Assembly (NCBI RefSeq): GCF_030848505.1
Contig: NZ_JAVDDU010000009.1
Location: 81,228 to 145,227 of the forward strand
DNA from: Marinimicrobium hydrolyticum
GTDB taxonomy: Bacteria; Pseudomonadota; Gammaproteobacteria; Pseudomonadales; Cellvibrionaceae
Length of the DNA: 64,000 nt
Direction: 5' to 3'
In this document: positions 15,484 through 24,255 of the stretch, in pieces
Numbering within the stretch: position 1 is the stretch's first letter
Layout: the number at the start of each line of letters is the position of its first letter
The notes under the pieces: model-generated
What the model saw: only the letters and a program-made list of their open reading frames with translations
The model's database searches: none
Told to the model about the DNA's origin: nothing
Made by a program: the position numbers and the translations under genes

Positions 15484-17439
15484 CTATTTAGTCAGGGGCT
15501 CTACGGTGTCTTCCCGCAAAGTCGCGTCGAACTGATCCATCAGCTGTTGTACCAGTGGATCGTTTTTAATGGCACTCACGGCGCCAGCTAAATTTTCCTG
15601 CCGAAGCCGAATTGCCATGGCGGCCGGAGTCTCACCCGGCACCGAGCCGGGCTGAATACGCACTCGGACGGGTTCGCCAAAATAATCGCTCAACTGATCA
15701 CCGAGTCGTTGCTGATGACCTTCGTCAAACAGTGCGCTGTGTGCTTCGTCCAGAATAAAATCCAGCGCGTTGCCCTGGCGACCGACGAGTACGCAATTGG
15801 CGACCGTCGCCTGGAGCAAGCCGCCCAATTCCAGGCCGGCGTAAATCTGAACCCACGTGTCCGGCGCCGCTTGTTCCAGTGACAGGCGCGGAGCCCGAGG
15901 TTTGGCCGGCACTGGCGCCGCAGGCGCTTCAGGCTTTTTTGCCGGTTCGCCCTCCCCCATTTGTATCGGGGAGTTGGTCTGGTTTTCCGTCACCGTTTGG
16001 GGGCGCTCTACGGTTCTTTGAGCGTCAACCGCTGGGCGATCATAAGGCCCATCGAACGGTGCATCCTGCGCGTCTTGAGATTCATACTGAGGCGCGTCCG
16101 AAACCGTTTGAGCGGGTTTAGACTCTGCGTCGTCCGCTAGATTCCGAGCCGGCTCTGAAGCAACTTCAGGAGGAGTAGTTTCTTGGGGCTTAGCCGCAGG
16201 CGCTGAGGTCTGCGGTTCTGCCTGCGACTCCATGGGAGGCGCCGGCGGGCTTTCAGGTTCGGCAATGCGGTCCGCCAATTGGCTGCCGGGGGATTGGGGC
16301 TGAGCTTTGGGTGTTCCGCCCGAGGGCAAAGGTTTTGTGGGAACCTCCACGACACCTTGCGGCTTGAATGCCAACATGCGCAGCAGCACCATCTCCAATC
16401 CGGCGCGGGGGTCCGGCGCCAGGGGCAGGTCGCGCCGGCCCAGTAACGCTGTTTGGTAAAACAACTGTACATCTTCCGGCGCCAGCTGCTGCGCCAATTC
16501 CAATACCCGGTCCCGATCGCCGTGACTGTTATCCACTGCTTCGGGCAATGCTTGGGCAATGGCTATGCGATGCAACAGGGTGAGCAATTCCGCCAGTACG
16601 CCGGCGTAATCGGGCGCTTGTTCGGATACCTGCTCCACCGCTTCCAGCAGGGCCTTGCCGTCCAAATTCGCCAGGGCCGTGATCAGCGCGCCGATGGCGC
16701 CTTGATCAATGGTGCCCAGCATGGCGCGCACTTCGGCTTCAGTGATTTTGCCCGACCCGAACGCGATGGCCTGATCCGTCAAGCTCATGGCGTCGCGCAT
16801 GCTGCCATCCGCGGAGCGACCCAACAGCCAAAGCGCGCTTTCCTCGAACGGCACCAGTTCTTTTTCCAGCACAAACTGCAGATGTTGAACGATGCGTTCC
16901 GGATTCATGTTCTTGAGATTGAACTGCAAACAGCGGGACAACACCGTCACCGGCAAGCGCTGAGGATCGGTGGTGGCGAGGAGAAATTTGACGTGCGGTG
17001 GCGGCTCTTCCAGCGTTTTCAACAAAGCGTTGAAACTGTGGGTGGAGAGCATGTGCACTTCATCGATCAAGTAGACTTTGTAGCGGCCTCGCGTGGGCGC
17101 GTACTGCACGTTTTCCAACAGCTCGCGCGTATCTTCCACTTTGGTGCGCGAAGCGGCATCCACTTCAATCAGATCCACAAAACGGTTTTCAGCAATTTCC
17201 ACGCACGCTGAGCACTGGCCGCAGGGTTCGGAACTTACGCCGGTTTCACAATTCAGGCACTTGGCCAGAATACGCGCGATGGTGGTTTTACCCACGCCAC
17301 GGGTGCCGGTAAACAGGTAGGCATGATGCAGACGATTGTGATCCAGAGCGTTGATCAACGCCTGAAGAACATGCTCCTGCCCGACCATTTCTCGGAATGT
17401 GCGCGGACGCCATTTGCGGGCCAGGACTTGATAGCTCAT
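15484..17439 (-). CDS. dnaX: DNA polymerase III subunit tau (and gamma by frameshift)
   Basis: The 651-residue tau clamp-loader ATPase has Walker [10 protein letters not shown] near residues 45-53, the zinc-module cysteines CLNC...CGQCSAC at about 61-79, Walker B LIDEVHM near 124-130 and the SRC motif near 168-170. A Pro/Ala/Glu/Gln-rich linker of about 140 residues precedes the C-terminal alpha- and DnaB-binding part. Codons 501-502 lie on an A-AAA-AAG slippery sequence with stimulators on both sides (separate entry). The -1 product would stop after 503 residues, giving gamma. Start ATG 17439 has AGAGGAAGG upstream. The 4.5S RNA gene lies just upstream. Confidence 0.96.
   Translation of the reverse strand: MSYQVLARKWRPRTFREMVGQEHVLQALINALDHNRLHHAYLFTGTRGVGKTTIARILAKCLNCETGVSSEPCGQCSACVEIAENRFVDLIEVDAASRTKVEDTRELLENVQYAPTRGRYKVYLIDEVHMLSTHSFNALLKTLEEPPPHVKFLLATTDPQRLPVTVLSRCLQFNLKNMNPERIVQHLQFVLEKELVPFEESALWLLGRSADGSMRDAMSLTDQAIAFGSGKITEAEVRAMLGTIDQGAIGALITALANLDGKALLEAVEQVSEQAPDYAGVLAELLTLLHRIAIAQALPEAVDNSHGDRDRVLELAQQLAPEDVQLFYQTALLGRRDLPLAPDPRAGLEMVLLRMLAFKPQGVVEVPTKPLPSGGTPKAQPQSPGSQLADRIAEPESPPAPPMESQAEPQTSAPAAKPQETTPPEVASEPARNLADDAESKPAQTVSDAPQYESQDAQDAPFDGPYDRPAVDAQRTVERPQTVTENQTNSPIQMGEGEPAKKPEAPAAPVPAKPRAPRLSLEQAAPDTWVQIYAGLELGGLLQATVANCVLVGRQGNALDFILDEAHSALFDEGHQQRLGDQLSDYFGEPVRVRIQPGSVPGETPAAMAIRLRQENLAGAVSAIKNDPLVQQLMDQFDATLREDTVEPLTK
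15915..15958 (-). promoter_or_regulatory. Programmed -1 ribosomal frameshift signal in dnaX
   Basis: Read on the minus strand. A Shine-Dalgarno-like GGGGGAGG (15951-15958) is followed by exactly 10 bases, then the heptamer AAAAAAG (15934-15940), in phase with codons 501 AAA and 502 AAG. Six bases later comes a hairpin GCGCC-TGC-GGCGC (15915-15927). After a -1 slip the next codons are GCC TGA, so translation ends at once. The arrangement matches the E. coli dnaX signal (upstream SD-like stimulator, A-AAA-AAG, downstream stem). The element is complete by inspection; the efficiency is unknown. Confidence 0.88.
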
Positions 17440-17548
17440 GCCTTCCTCTGATGGGGTGTTATCGAACGTGAGGGGATTATACCTGACAACGGAATCATCC
17501 GCCTGCGATGCGGCGAAAGCAGATCAAAAGGACTTCAAGGGGAAGAAT

Positions 17549-17660
<112 letters not shown>

Positions 17661-17697
17661 ATTTCAGCTCGACGGGTAGTGCTCCCGCCGGACCGGC

Positions 17698-17726
17698 ATT
17701 ATCCGTAGTTTGCTCAGCTAATGCAA
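17698..17726 (-). promoter_or_regulatory. Likely promoter of the 4.5S RNA
   Basis: On the minus strand TTGCAT is followed, 17 bases on, by GATAAT (five of six to the -10 consensus). Transcription would start about 30 bases before the mature RNA, allowing a short 5' precursor to be trimmed. The -35 is weak. Confidence 0.4.
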
Positions 17727-17782
17727 GCCGGCGCGGCGGGCAAAACGCTCGCGTGTTGAAAGAGTAGCCAACACCGAATGTT

Positions 17783-19306
17783 TCAGCCAAGCAACATGGG
17801 CGCCCCCGGCCCCAGGGGCCATCCCAACCAAAACCAAGTGATTAGCAAACCGCTCCAGGCCACCAAAAACGCCAGGCTGTACGGCAGCATCATGGCCACC
17901 AAAGTGCCTATGCCGAAATCCGACCGATAGCGCTGCGCGAAGGCGATGACTACACCAAAATACGGCATCAGTGGCGTGATGATATTGGTGCTGCTGTCGC
18001 CGATCCGATAGGCCATTTGAGTCGCTTCGGGGCTGACACCCAACAAGTACAACATGGGTACAAACACTGGCCCCAGCAACGCCCATTTAGCCGAGGCACT
18101 GCCCACAAACAAATTGATCACCGCCGTAATCAGCACCAGCAACAGCAACAGCAAGCCCGGGTTGAGCTCTAAGCCCTGCAGCAATTGGGCGCCGGTAGCG
18201 GCCATAATCGTTCCCAGCTGGCTCCAGGCAAAGTAGTTTACAAACTGGGCGGCGAAAAACATCAGCACCAAATACGTTGCCATGGTGCTCATGGACGTTT
18301 CCATGCCTTGAACCGCGGCCCGGCTGTCCCGATACCGACCACTGACACGCCCGAACAGCCAGCCGGCGATTCCGGCGTATAAGGCGATCACCACCACAAT
18401 ACTCTGCAGCACGGCCGATGCTAAAAAACCGGGCCGCTCCGGATCGCGCAGCCAGCCACCCTCCGTGGCCGAACCCGCTGCCAGGAGCAGACCGAGCACC
18501 AGAGTCCAGGCCAGCACCGCCCATAACCCGCGCCGATCGGCCGCTGACAGTGGCGCAATAGAATCAACCGGCTTCTGGTTCTCGGCGCCCAAGTAAGGCA
18601 CCACCAGTTTCTCAGTGACCCAAACACCGATTCCGCTCAACAACAACGTCGATACGGCGGCGAAGTAATAGTTGCTGGCGATGCCCACCTGATAGCCCTC
18701 GGCCACCAGAGCCGCCGCCTCCGTGGTCATGCCCGCCATTATGGCATCCACTGGGCCCAGAAGCAGATTGGCGCTGTATCCGGCGGAGACGCCCGCAAAA
18801 GCGGCGGCAACCCCGGCCAAGGCGGGCCGACCCGCCACGGCGAACAACATGGCCGCCAAAGGAATCAGCACCACGTAACCCGCGTCCATGGCCAGATTGG
18901 ATAGAATCCCGGCCAGCACCACCACCCAGGTCAGCAAAACGCGCGGCGCCGCCAGCACCAGCCTTTCCAGCAGCACTTTGAGCAACCCGGAATGTTCCGC
19001 CACCCCCATGCCCAACATCACCACCAGCACCGAGCCCACCGGCGCAAAGCCAATAAAGTTGTCCACAGTGTTGGTTAACATCCAGCGCAGCCCTTCGGGG
19101 CTTAACAAACTTCTGGCGACTACGGGCTCGTCTCGTCCCGGCAAATACGCCTGGGTACCCATGAGCGTAAACAACCAGGAGAGCACCACCAAAAACAGAC
19201 ACAGCCAAATAAACAGCACGGCCGGAACCGGCAGCCGGTTGCCCGCGCGCTCCAGGCCACTCAGAAAATGCTGCCACCGGGAGATGTTGTTAGAAGTCTC
19301 GGTCAT
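17783..19306 (-). CDS. AbgT family transporter
   Basis: The product has 507 residues from the ATG at 19306, matching AbgT length (about 508 in E. coli). The N-terminus has the WQHFLSGLERAGNRLPVPAVLF pattern of the family. About 12 hydrophobic segments follow, with the SGYSANLLLGPVDA region and the C-terminal GDSSTNIITPLMPYFG stretch that line the substrate site in AbgT structures. Members import p-aminobenzoyl-glutamate or export antimetabolites such as sulfonamides. Which applies here cannot be told, as no aminobenzoyl-glutamate hydrolase gene adjoins it. Upstream in-frame codons to 19354 lack support. Divergent from tpx. Confidence 0.85.
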   Translation of the reverse strand: MTETSNNISRWQHFLSGLERAGNRLPVPAVLFIWLCLFLVVLSWLFTLMGTQAYLPGRDEPVVARSLLSPEGLRWMLTNTVDNFIGFAPVGSVLVVMLGMGVAEHSGLLKVLLERLVLAAPRVLLTWVVVLAGILSNLAMDAGYVVLIPLAAMLFAVAGRPALAGVAAAFAGVSAGYSANLLLGPVDAIMAGMTTEAAALVAEGYQVGIASNYYFAAVSTLLLSGIGVWVTEKLVVPYLGAENQKPVDSIAPLSAADRRGLWAVLAWTLVLGLLLAAGSATEGGWLRDPERPGFLASAVLQSIVVVIALYAGIAGWLFGRVSGRYRDSRAAVQGMETSMSTMATYLVLMFFAAQFVNYFAWSQLGTIMAATGAQLLQGLELNPGLLLLLLVLITAVINLFVGSASAKWALLGPVFVPMLYLLGVSPEATQMAYRIGDSSTNIITPLMPYFGVVIAFAQRYRSDFGIGTLVAMMLPYSLAFLVAWSGLLITWFWLGWPLGPGAPMLLG

Positions 19307-19474
19307 GATTATTCCGAACGATGAATGACTGGCCCGCGTTTGCGGGGTGCACATGGGCGCCCGCCTGGGTTAGACTGCGCCATGTCCAACCCCAAGGCCC
19401 TATTGGCCTGATCTTTGGTTTTCGCTATCGAAGCGGGATGTTTCAAAACACAGCTTCATTCTATCAAAGCGAAA

Positions 19475-19513
19475 GGAAAGGATAGCCTGCGGCAACCGCC
19501 GGACATCCTTTCC
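19475..19513 (+). promoter_or_regulatory. Leader hairpin upstream of tpx
   Basis: Nine-base arms GGAAAGGAT and ATCCTTTCC pair perfectly and enclose a smaller stem (GCGG-CAA-CCGC). It lies 45 bases before the tpx start, between the divergent AbgT and tpx genes, so it could be a leader control element or a site for a protein. Confidence 0.4.
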
Positions 19514-19558
19514 AAACACTCGAAAGCAACCTGCTTACATCACCCCCAGGAGCGCAAC

Positions 19559-20056
19559 ATGGCAACAGTGACATTGAAAGGAAATCCGTTCCAGACCAGT
19601 GGCGAACTTCCCTCCGTCGGCAGTCAAGCGCCGGATTTCACGCTCGTTATCTCCGATTTGTCCGAAGTAACTCTGAGTGACTTCAAGGGTAAACGCATTG
19701 TGTTGAATATCTTCCCCAGCGTTGACACCCCCACCTGCGCACAATCCGTGCGCGAGTTTAACGCCGAGGCCAGCAAGCTGGAAAGCACCGCCGTTATTTG
19801 CGTCTCTCAGGATCTTCCGTTTGCCCTCGCCCGCTTTTGTGGCGCTGAAGGCTTGGATCAGGTCGTTACCGCCTCGGCGTTTCGCTCCACCTTCCCGGAA
19901 GACTATGGGGTACGCATGGTCGACGGACCACTGACTGGCCTGGATGCCCGCGCCGTAGTGATTATCGACGAGCAGGGCAAGGTGCTTTACAACCAACTGG
20001 TCTCGGAAATTTCCGAAGAACCCAATTACGACACAGCGCTGAAAGCTCTGACCTAA
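19559..20056 (+). CDS. tpx: Thiol peroxidase Tpx
   Basis: A 165-residue atypical 2-Cys peroxiredoxin. The peroxidatic Cys lies in [16 protein letters not shown] near residue 60 and the resolving Cys in ARFCGAEG near residue 94. The N-terminal [18 protein letters not shown] is a family hallmark. It reduces hydrogen peroxide and alkyl peroxides with thioredoxin, mostly lipid peroxides in E. coli. The start at 19559 has CAGGAG 6 bases upstream; the longer frame from 19415 covers the leader hairpin and is not coding. Confidence 0.95.
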   Translation: MATVTLKGNPFQTSGELPSVGSQAPDFTLVISDLSEVTLSDFKGKRIVLNIFPSVDTPTCAQSVREFNAEASKLESTAVICVSQDLPFALARFCGAEGLDQVVTASAFRSTFPEDYGVRMVDGPLTGLDARAVVIIDEQGKVLYNQLVSEISEEPNYDTALKALT

Positions 20057-20069
20057 GCGCGGAATGTGC

Positions 20070-20990
20070 TCACTTCTGAACTGGCCTGACACCGGGCAAT
20101 TTGTTCAGGCAGTGAGCACGCACCAAAGCCAAAAAATCCTGCACAAAGGGCAGCCCGGACTGCTCTTCCCGCACGGCGGCGTATAGGCGTGGCCAAACGC
20201 CGTCCGGGCCGGCGGGACGCACGCAAATTAACGCTTGATCCACATACTCCGCCAACACCCAGTTTGGCAGAGCGCACACCCCTCGCCCACTGGCCACCAG
20301 TTGCACCATCATAAGTGTCAGTTCCGACTGTCGCACGGCGGCAGGGCTGATTCCCGCCGGATCCAAAAAATACTGGAAAATATCCAAGCGCTCCCGCTCC
20401 ACGGGATAGGTAATGATGGTTTGATCGCGCAAATCCTCCGGCCTTAAATAGGCGCGACTCGCCAAAGGGTGATCCTTTGCCAAAGCAATTTGCATTTCAT
20501 AACTAAACGACGGCTCGTACTCGATACCCTTCAGAGGTTGAGGGTCTGAGGTAACCACCAGATCCACCTCCCCCTGCACCAGAGCCGGTAGTGGTTCAAA
20601 CATAAAGCCGCCGGAAAAATCCAACTCCACCGCCGGCCATTGGTTGCGAAACTCATTGACCGTGGGCATCAGCCAGTTAAAACAACTGTGGCACTCAATG
20701 GCCATGTACAGTCGGCCGGCTTCACCGTGAAACAGCTTGCGCAGATCCCGCTCGGCGGTATCAATCTGCTTGAGTACTTCCTCCGCCAGACGCAAAAGCC
20801 GCTTGCCCGCCTCGCTGAATCGCAGTGGCCGACTTTTGCGCACAAACAGCTCGCCCCCCAAACGCGCCTCCAGCTCTTTCAACTGATGGGACAGTGCCGA
20901 CTGGGTAACACAGACCCGGTCGGCGGCCTCCACCAAACTGCCGGTGTCCCGCAGGGCGATCAGGGTCCGCAAATGTCGAATTTCCAGCAT
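20070..20990 (-). CDS. metR: MetR-type LysR regulator
   Basis: The product has 306 residues with an N-terminal winged helix (LIALRDTGSLVEAADRVCVTQSALSHQLKELE) and a LysR effector domain. ECHSCFNWLMPTVNEF and YPVERERLDIF are typical of MetR, which senses homocysteine and activates metE and metH. Divergently placed next to metE with about 140 bases between starts, the classic MetR arrangement. The GTG/ATG choice is not in doubt (MLEIRHLRTL). Confidence 0.92.
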   Translation of the reverse strand: MLEIRHLRTLIALRDTGSLVEAADRVCVTQSALSHQLKELEARLGGELFVRKSRPLRFSEAGKRLLRLAEEVLKQIDTAERDLRKLFHGEAGRLYMAIECHSCFNWLMPTVNEFRNQWPAVELDFSGGFMFEPLPALVQGEVDLVVTSDPQPLKGIEYEPSFSYEMQIALAKDHPLASRAYLRPEDLRDQTIITYPVERERLDIFQYFLDPAGISPAAVRQSELTLMMVQLVASGRGVCALPNWVLAEYVDQALICVRPAGPDGVWPRLYAAVREEQSGLPFVQDFLALVRAHCLNKLPGVRPVQK

Positions 20991-21128
20991 GGTGGCACCC
21001 CCAAGAAAAACATTAATCTAATTCATGATAATCCTGAACACAATCAGTTTGATTCATGTTACCACCAAAGCCACACTGTCCTCACCTTTTGAACTAGTGC
21101 AAACGTGATTACGAAGACAGGAGATCTT
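20991..21128. promoter_or_regulatory. metR-metE divergent control region
   Basis: The gap holds several TTCA/TGAA half sites in inverted pairs: TTCATGATAATCCTGAA near 21022-21040, a wider TGAA...TTCA pair just after it, and TGAACTAGTGCAA near 21090. MetR is known to bind TGAA-N5-TTCA. None is a perfect match, so I mark the region and not a single operator. Confidence 0.4.
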
Positions 21129-23525
21129 ATGCACCCCATCACCACACACTGCCTCGGCTTTCCCCGCATAGGGGCGGACCGAGAGCTGAAAAAAGCTCTG
21201 GAGGCCTACTGGCAAGGCGACATTGACGAAATCGCCCTACAAAACACTGGCCGGGAGTTGCGCCACCGGCACTGGCGTTTACAAAAGCAGGCCGGGCTGG
21301 ACTGGGTCGCCACCGGCGATTTTGCCTGGTACGACCAAGTACTCACGCTGTCCGCCACACTCGGGAATGTGCCCTTGAGGCATCGCCGGGAGGAGGAACA
21401 GGCAACAGCGCAAGAGCCGTACACGGACGTGGACCTGGACACGCTGTTTCGCATGGCCCGTGGCCGCGCTCCCACAGGCAACGCCACCAGCGCCAGCGAA
21501 ATGACCAAATGGTTCGATACCAACTACCACTACCTGGTGCCGGAATTTCATCCGGACCAGAACTTTACTCTTAGCTACCAACAGATTATCGAGGAAACAC
21601 GGGAAGCTGTGGCCCTGGGCTACGCCGCCAAGCCAGTCATTCTGGGGCCACTGAGTTACCTCTGGTTGGGCAAAGAAACGGGCGCTGAGTTTGACCGTCT
21701 GACGCTGTTGGACAATCTGCTCCCCGCATACCAGGAACTGCTCCAGTCGCTGGCGGATGCCGGCGCGTCCTGGGTGCAAATTGATGAACCGATTCTGGTC
21801 CTGGACTTACCGGTACAGTGGCAACAGGCTTTTGAGGGAGCCTATCACCGCCTGCAGAACCGCCAGCTGAACCTCTTGCTGGCCACCTATTTCGATGGCT
21901 TGGAGGACAACCTGTCCACAGCGCTGACACTGCCCGTGGCGGGGATACACATTGATTTGGTGCGAGCGCCGGAGCAATTGGCACCGGTGCTGGACCGGTT
22001 ACCCGCTCATAAGGTGTTGTCGCTGGGTGTCGTGGACGGCCGCAACATCTGGCGGCATGATCTGCGCCGCTCCCTTACGCAACTGGCCGAGGCTCGCGAA
22101 CGGCTGGGTAACCGGCTCTGGCTGGCGCCGTCGTGCTCACTGCTGCACGTACCCGTGGACCTGGCTCGGGAAGAAACCCTGAACCCGGAATTAAAAAGCC
22201 TACTGGCATTTGCCACTCAAAAGCTTACGGAGGTGTTCAGTTTGGCCCGGCTGCTGGAAGGCCGAGCCGGCGCCGGCGCCAAAACGGCGCTCGCCAGGAG
22301 CGATCAGGCTTTAAAGACCCGCCGCCAATCAGCCCGAATTCACAAGCCAGAGGTGCAAGCACGGTTGGCGGCCGTCACGCCCGCTGACGCCCAGCGACAC
22401 AGCCCCTTTGAAGCTCGAATCGAACAACAGCAAACGGCGCTGAACTTGCCCCTGTTTCCTACCACTACGATTGGGTCCTTTCCCCAAACGGCGGACATTC
22501 GCCGGGTCCGGCGGGATTACAAAGCCGGCCAATGTACCCTGGAAGAATACCAACAGCGCATGCGTGCGGAGATCGCCCATGCCATCGCGCAGCAAGAAGC
22601 GTTGGGGTTGGATGTATTGGTGCACGGGGAGCCCGAACGCAATGACATGGTGGAGTATTTCGGCGAGCAGTTGGACGGCTACGCCTTCACGCGTTTTGGC
22701 TGGGTACAGAGCTACGGCTCCCGCTGCGTGAAACCGCCCATTATCTACGGGGACGTGACACGACCGGCCGCCATGACGCTGGACTGGTGGCGTTATGCTC
22801 AATCCCTAACCCAGCTGCCGGTTAAAGGCATGCTAACCGGCCCAATCACTATGCTGTGTTGGTCTTTCGTGCGCGACGATCAACCTCGGGAAATCACCGC
22901 CCGGCAGTTGGCGTTGGCATTGCGGGAGGAAGTGGTGGATTTGGAACGCGCCGGTGCGCGCGTCATCCAAATTGACGAGCCAGCCCTGCGCGAGGGCTTG
23001 CCCCTGCGTCGGAGGGCGCGCAGCCACTACCTGAATTGGGCCGTGGAGGCCTTCCGCTTGTGTGCCAGCGGGGTACGGGACGACACCCAAATCCACACCC
23101 ACATGTGTTATTCGGAGTTCAACGACATTATTGAAGCGATAGCCGCGTTGGATGCGGACGTTATTACCATTGAGACGTCCCGCTCCCACGGAGAGCTGTT
23201 GCGAGCCTTTGAGGATTTTCACTACCCCAACGACATTGGGCCGGGCGTCTACGACATCCACTCCCCCAATATTCCGGAGATCACCGCCATGGTGGAAGTG
23301 CTGAGTAGAGCCGCGCGGGATTTGCCAGTGGAACGGCTGTGGGTCAATCCCGACTGCGGATTGAAAACCCGGAATTGGCCGGAAACGGAGGCCGCCTTGA
23401 GCCGCATGGTGGCAGCGGCCCGGAAGATGCGGCGACTATATGAAACGCGGGACGGAGCGCGGGCGTTGGGTGGGGATGAACTACTGGCACGACAGCCAGC
23501 ATCGCTCCCCCGGGTAGGCGCCTAG
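21129..23525 (+). CDS. metE: Cobalamin-independent methionine synthase
   Basis: The product has 798 residues, a little longer than the E. coli enzyme (753). It transfers methyl from 5-methyltetrahydropteroyl-triglutamate to homocysteine. The N-terminal barrel ([18 protein letters not shown]) is followed by the catalytic C-terminal barrel with [10 protein letters not shown], zinc ligands in [11 protein letters not shown] and PDCGLKTR, and the homocysteine-binding [11 protein letters not shown]. The start at 21129 is chosen because AGGAGAT lies 5 bases upstream; the frame from 21105 adds 8 residues. Control by the divergent MetR is expected. Confidence 0.96.
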   Translation: MHPITTHCLGFPRIGADRELKKALEAYWQGDIDEIALQNTGRELRHRHWRLQKQAGLDWVATGDFAWYDQVLTLSATLGNVPLRHRREEEQATAQEPYTDVDLDTLFRMARGRAPTGNATSASEMTKWFDTNYHYLVPEFHPDQNFTLSYQQIIEETREAVALGYAAKPVILGPLSYLWLGKETGAEFDRLTLLDNLLPAYQELLQSLADAGASWVQIDEPILVLDLPVQWQQAFEGAYHRLQNRQLNLLLATYFDGLEDNLSTALTLPVAGIHIDLVRAPEQLAPVLDRLPAHKVLSLGVVDGRNIWRHDLRRSLTQLAEARERLGNRLWLAPSCSLLHVPVDLAREETLNPELKSLLAFATQKLTEVFSLARLLEGRAGAGAKTALARSDQALKTRRQSARIHKPEVQARLAAVTPADAQRHSPFEARIEQQQTALNLPLFPTTTIGSFPQTADIRRVRRDYKAGQCTLEEYQQRMRAEIAHAIAQQEALGLDVLVHGEPERNDMVEYFGEQLDGYAFTRFGWVQSYGSRCVKPPIIYGDVTRPAAMTLDWWRYAQSLTQLPVKGMLTGPITMLCWSFVRDDQPREITARQLALALREEVVDLERAGARVIQIDEPALREGLPLRRRARSHYLNWAVEAFRLCASGVRDDTQIHTHMCYSEFNDIIEAIAALDADVITIETSRSHGELLRAFEDFHYPNDIGPGVYDIHSPNIPEITAMVEVLSRAARDLPVERLWVNPDCGLKTRNWPETEAALSRMVAAARKMRRLYETRDGARALGGDELLARQPASLPRVGA

Positions 23526-23527
23526 TA

Positions 23528-23935
23528 CTAACGGTGCCGAGCGTGAGACTCCATGGATTGGACGTGGGTCTCCCCCTCAAGCAGAGACAGCAGCGCCGCT
23601 TGGGTTCCGGCGCTGTTCACCCGCTCGCTGCGCGGGGCGAGCGGCGAGCGGCCCACCCAGTTGAAACGCCACCGCCAGAACTCCGGCGCCTCATCAGGTC
23701 CGCGCACCTCGATCAAATCCAGGCGTTCGGGCACCAGTGGGAGAGCTCTCAACAACTGAAAAATAAACTGGTCGGCATTCTTACCAAAGAAGCTGGAAGC
23801 TTGCTGTTGCGGAGCGCGCACAAACAAGGTATCGCGTTTAACCGCAGGCTGGTATTTGATGCCCAATGCCACTGGCTGACCCAGGCGATTGGTCAAATTA
23901 AGTTGTTCAAAAGTGTCGAGGGGCATAACCCGCAT
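23528..23935 (-). CDS. Conserved-looking hypothetical protein
   Basis: A roughly 135-residue soluble protein, convergent with metE with a 2-base gap. It shows a strand/helix mix, with the Trp-rich stretch FWRWRFNWVGR near residue 90 and no signal peptide. I recognise no family. Start is uncertain: GTG 23941, ATG 23935 or ATG 23926, none with a good ribosome site. Confidence 0.5.
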   Translation of the reverse strand: MRVMPLDTFEQLNLTNRLGQPVALGIKYQPAVKRDTLFVRAPQQQASSFFGKNADQFIFQLLRALPLVPERLDLIEVRGPDEAPEFWRWRFNWVGRSPLAPRSERVNSAGTQAALLSLLEGETHVQSMESHARHR

Positions 23936-24255
23936 TCCCACAGTATTAGTCAGAAGGTCGATCGGCCGCGCAGTCTACCCCGCCGGGCGAGAACTACAAG
24001 AGTCGAATGTGCCAAAATCCAGATTTTCTCCCCAATCCCATACAGTTTTGCCTGAGGTGCGCGATTCAGTGTAGACCAATGCCGGGAGTGCACAGGTTTT
24101 TCTTACTCCTTTGCTGAGCTAGGGAATTTTAGAGGCCAATGGCGTGTCCAACCTCCTCTCTACTCCAACCCCGCGCGGGCCAAGATTATTTGACACAGCG
24201 CCCGCAGACCAACAGAATCGCGGGCTACAACGACTAACCTCAGGTGTAACGCTGC
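23936..24255. other. Intergenic region before the FG-GAP lipoprotein
   Basis: About 320 bases with no convincing ORF on either strand. It should contain the promoters of the hypothetical gene (minus) and of the lipoprotein (plus). I see no strong consensus promoter or structured RNA. Confidence 0.4.

Noticed and set aside
16453..17211. 252-codon plus-strand frame
   Set aside because: Antisense shadow of dnaX, whose motifs are unambiguous.
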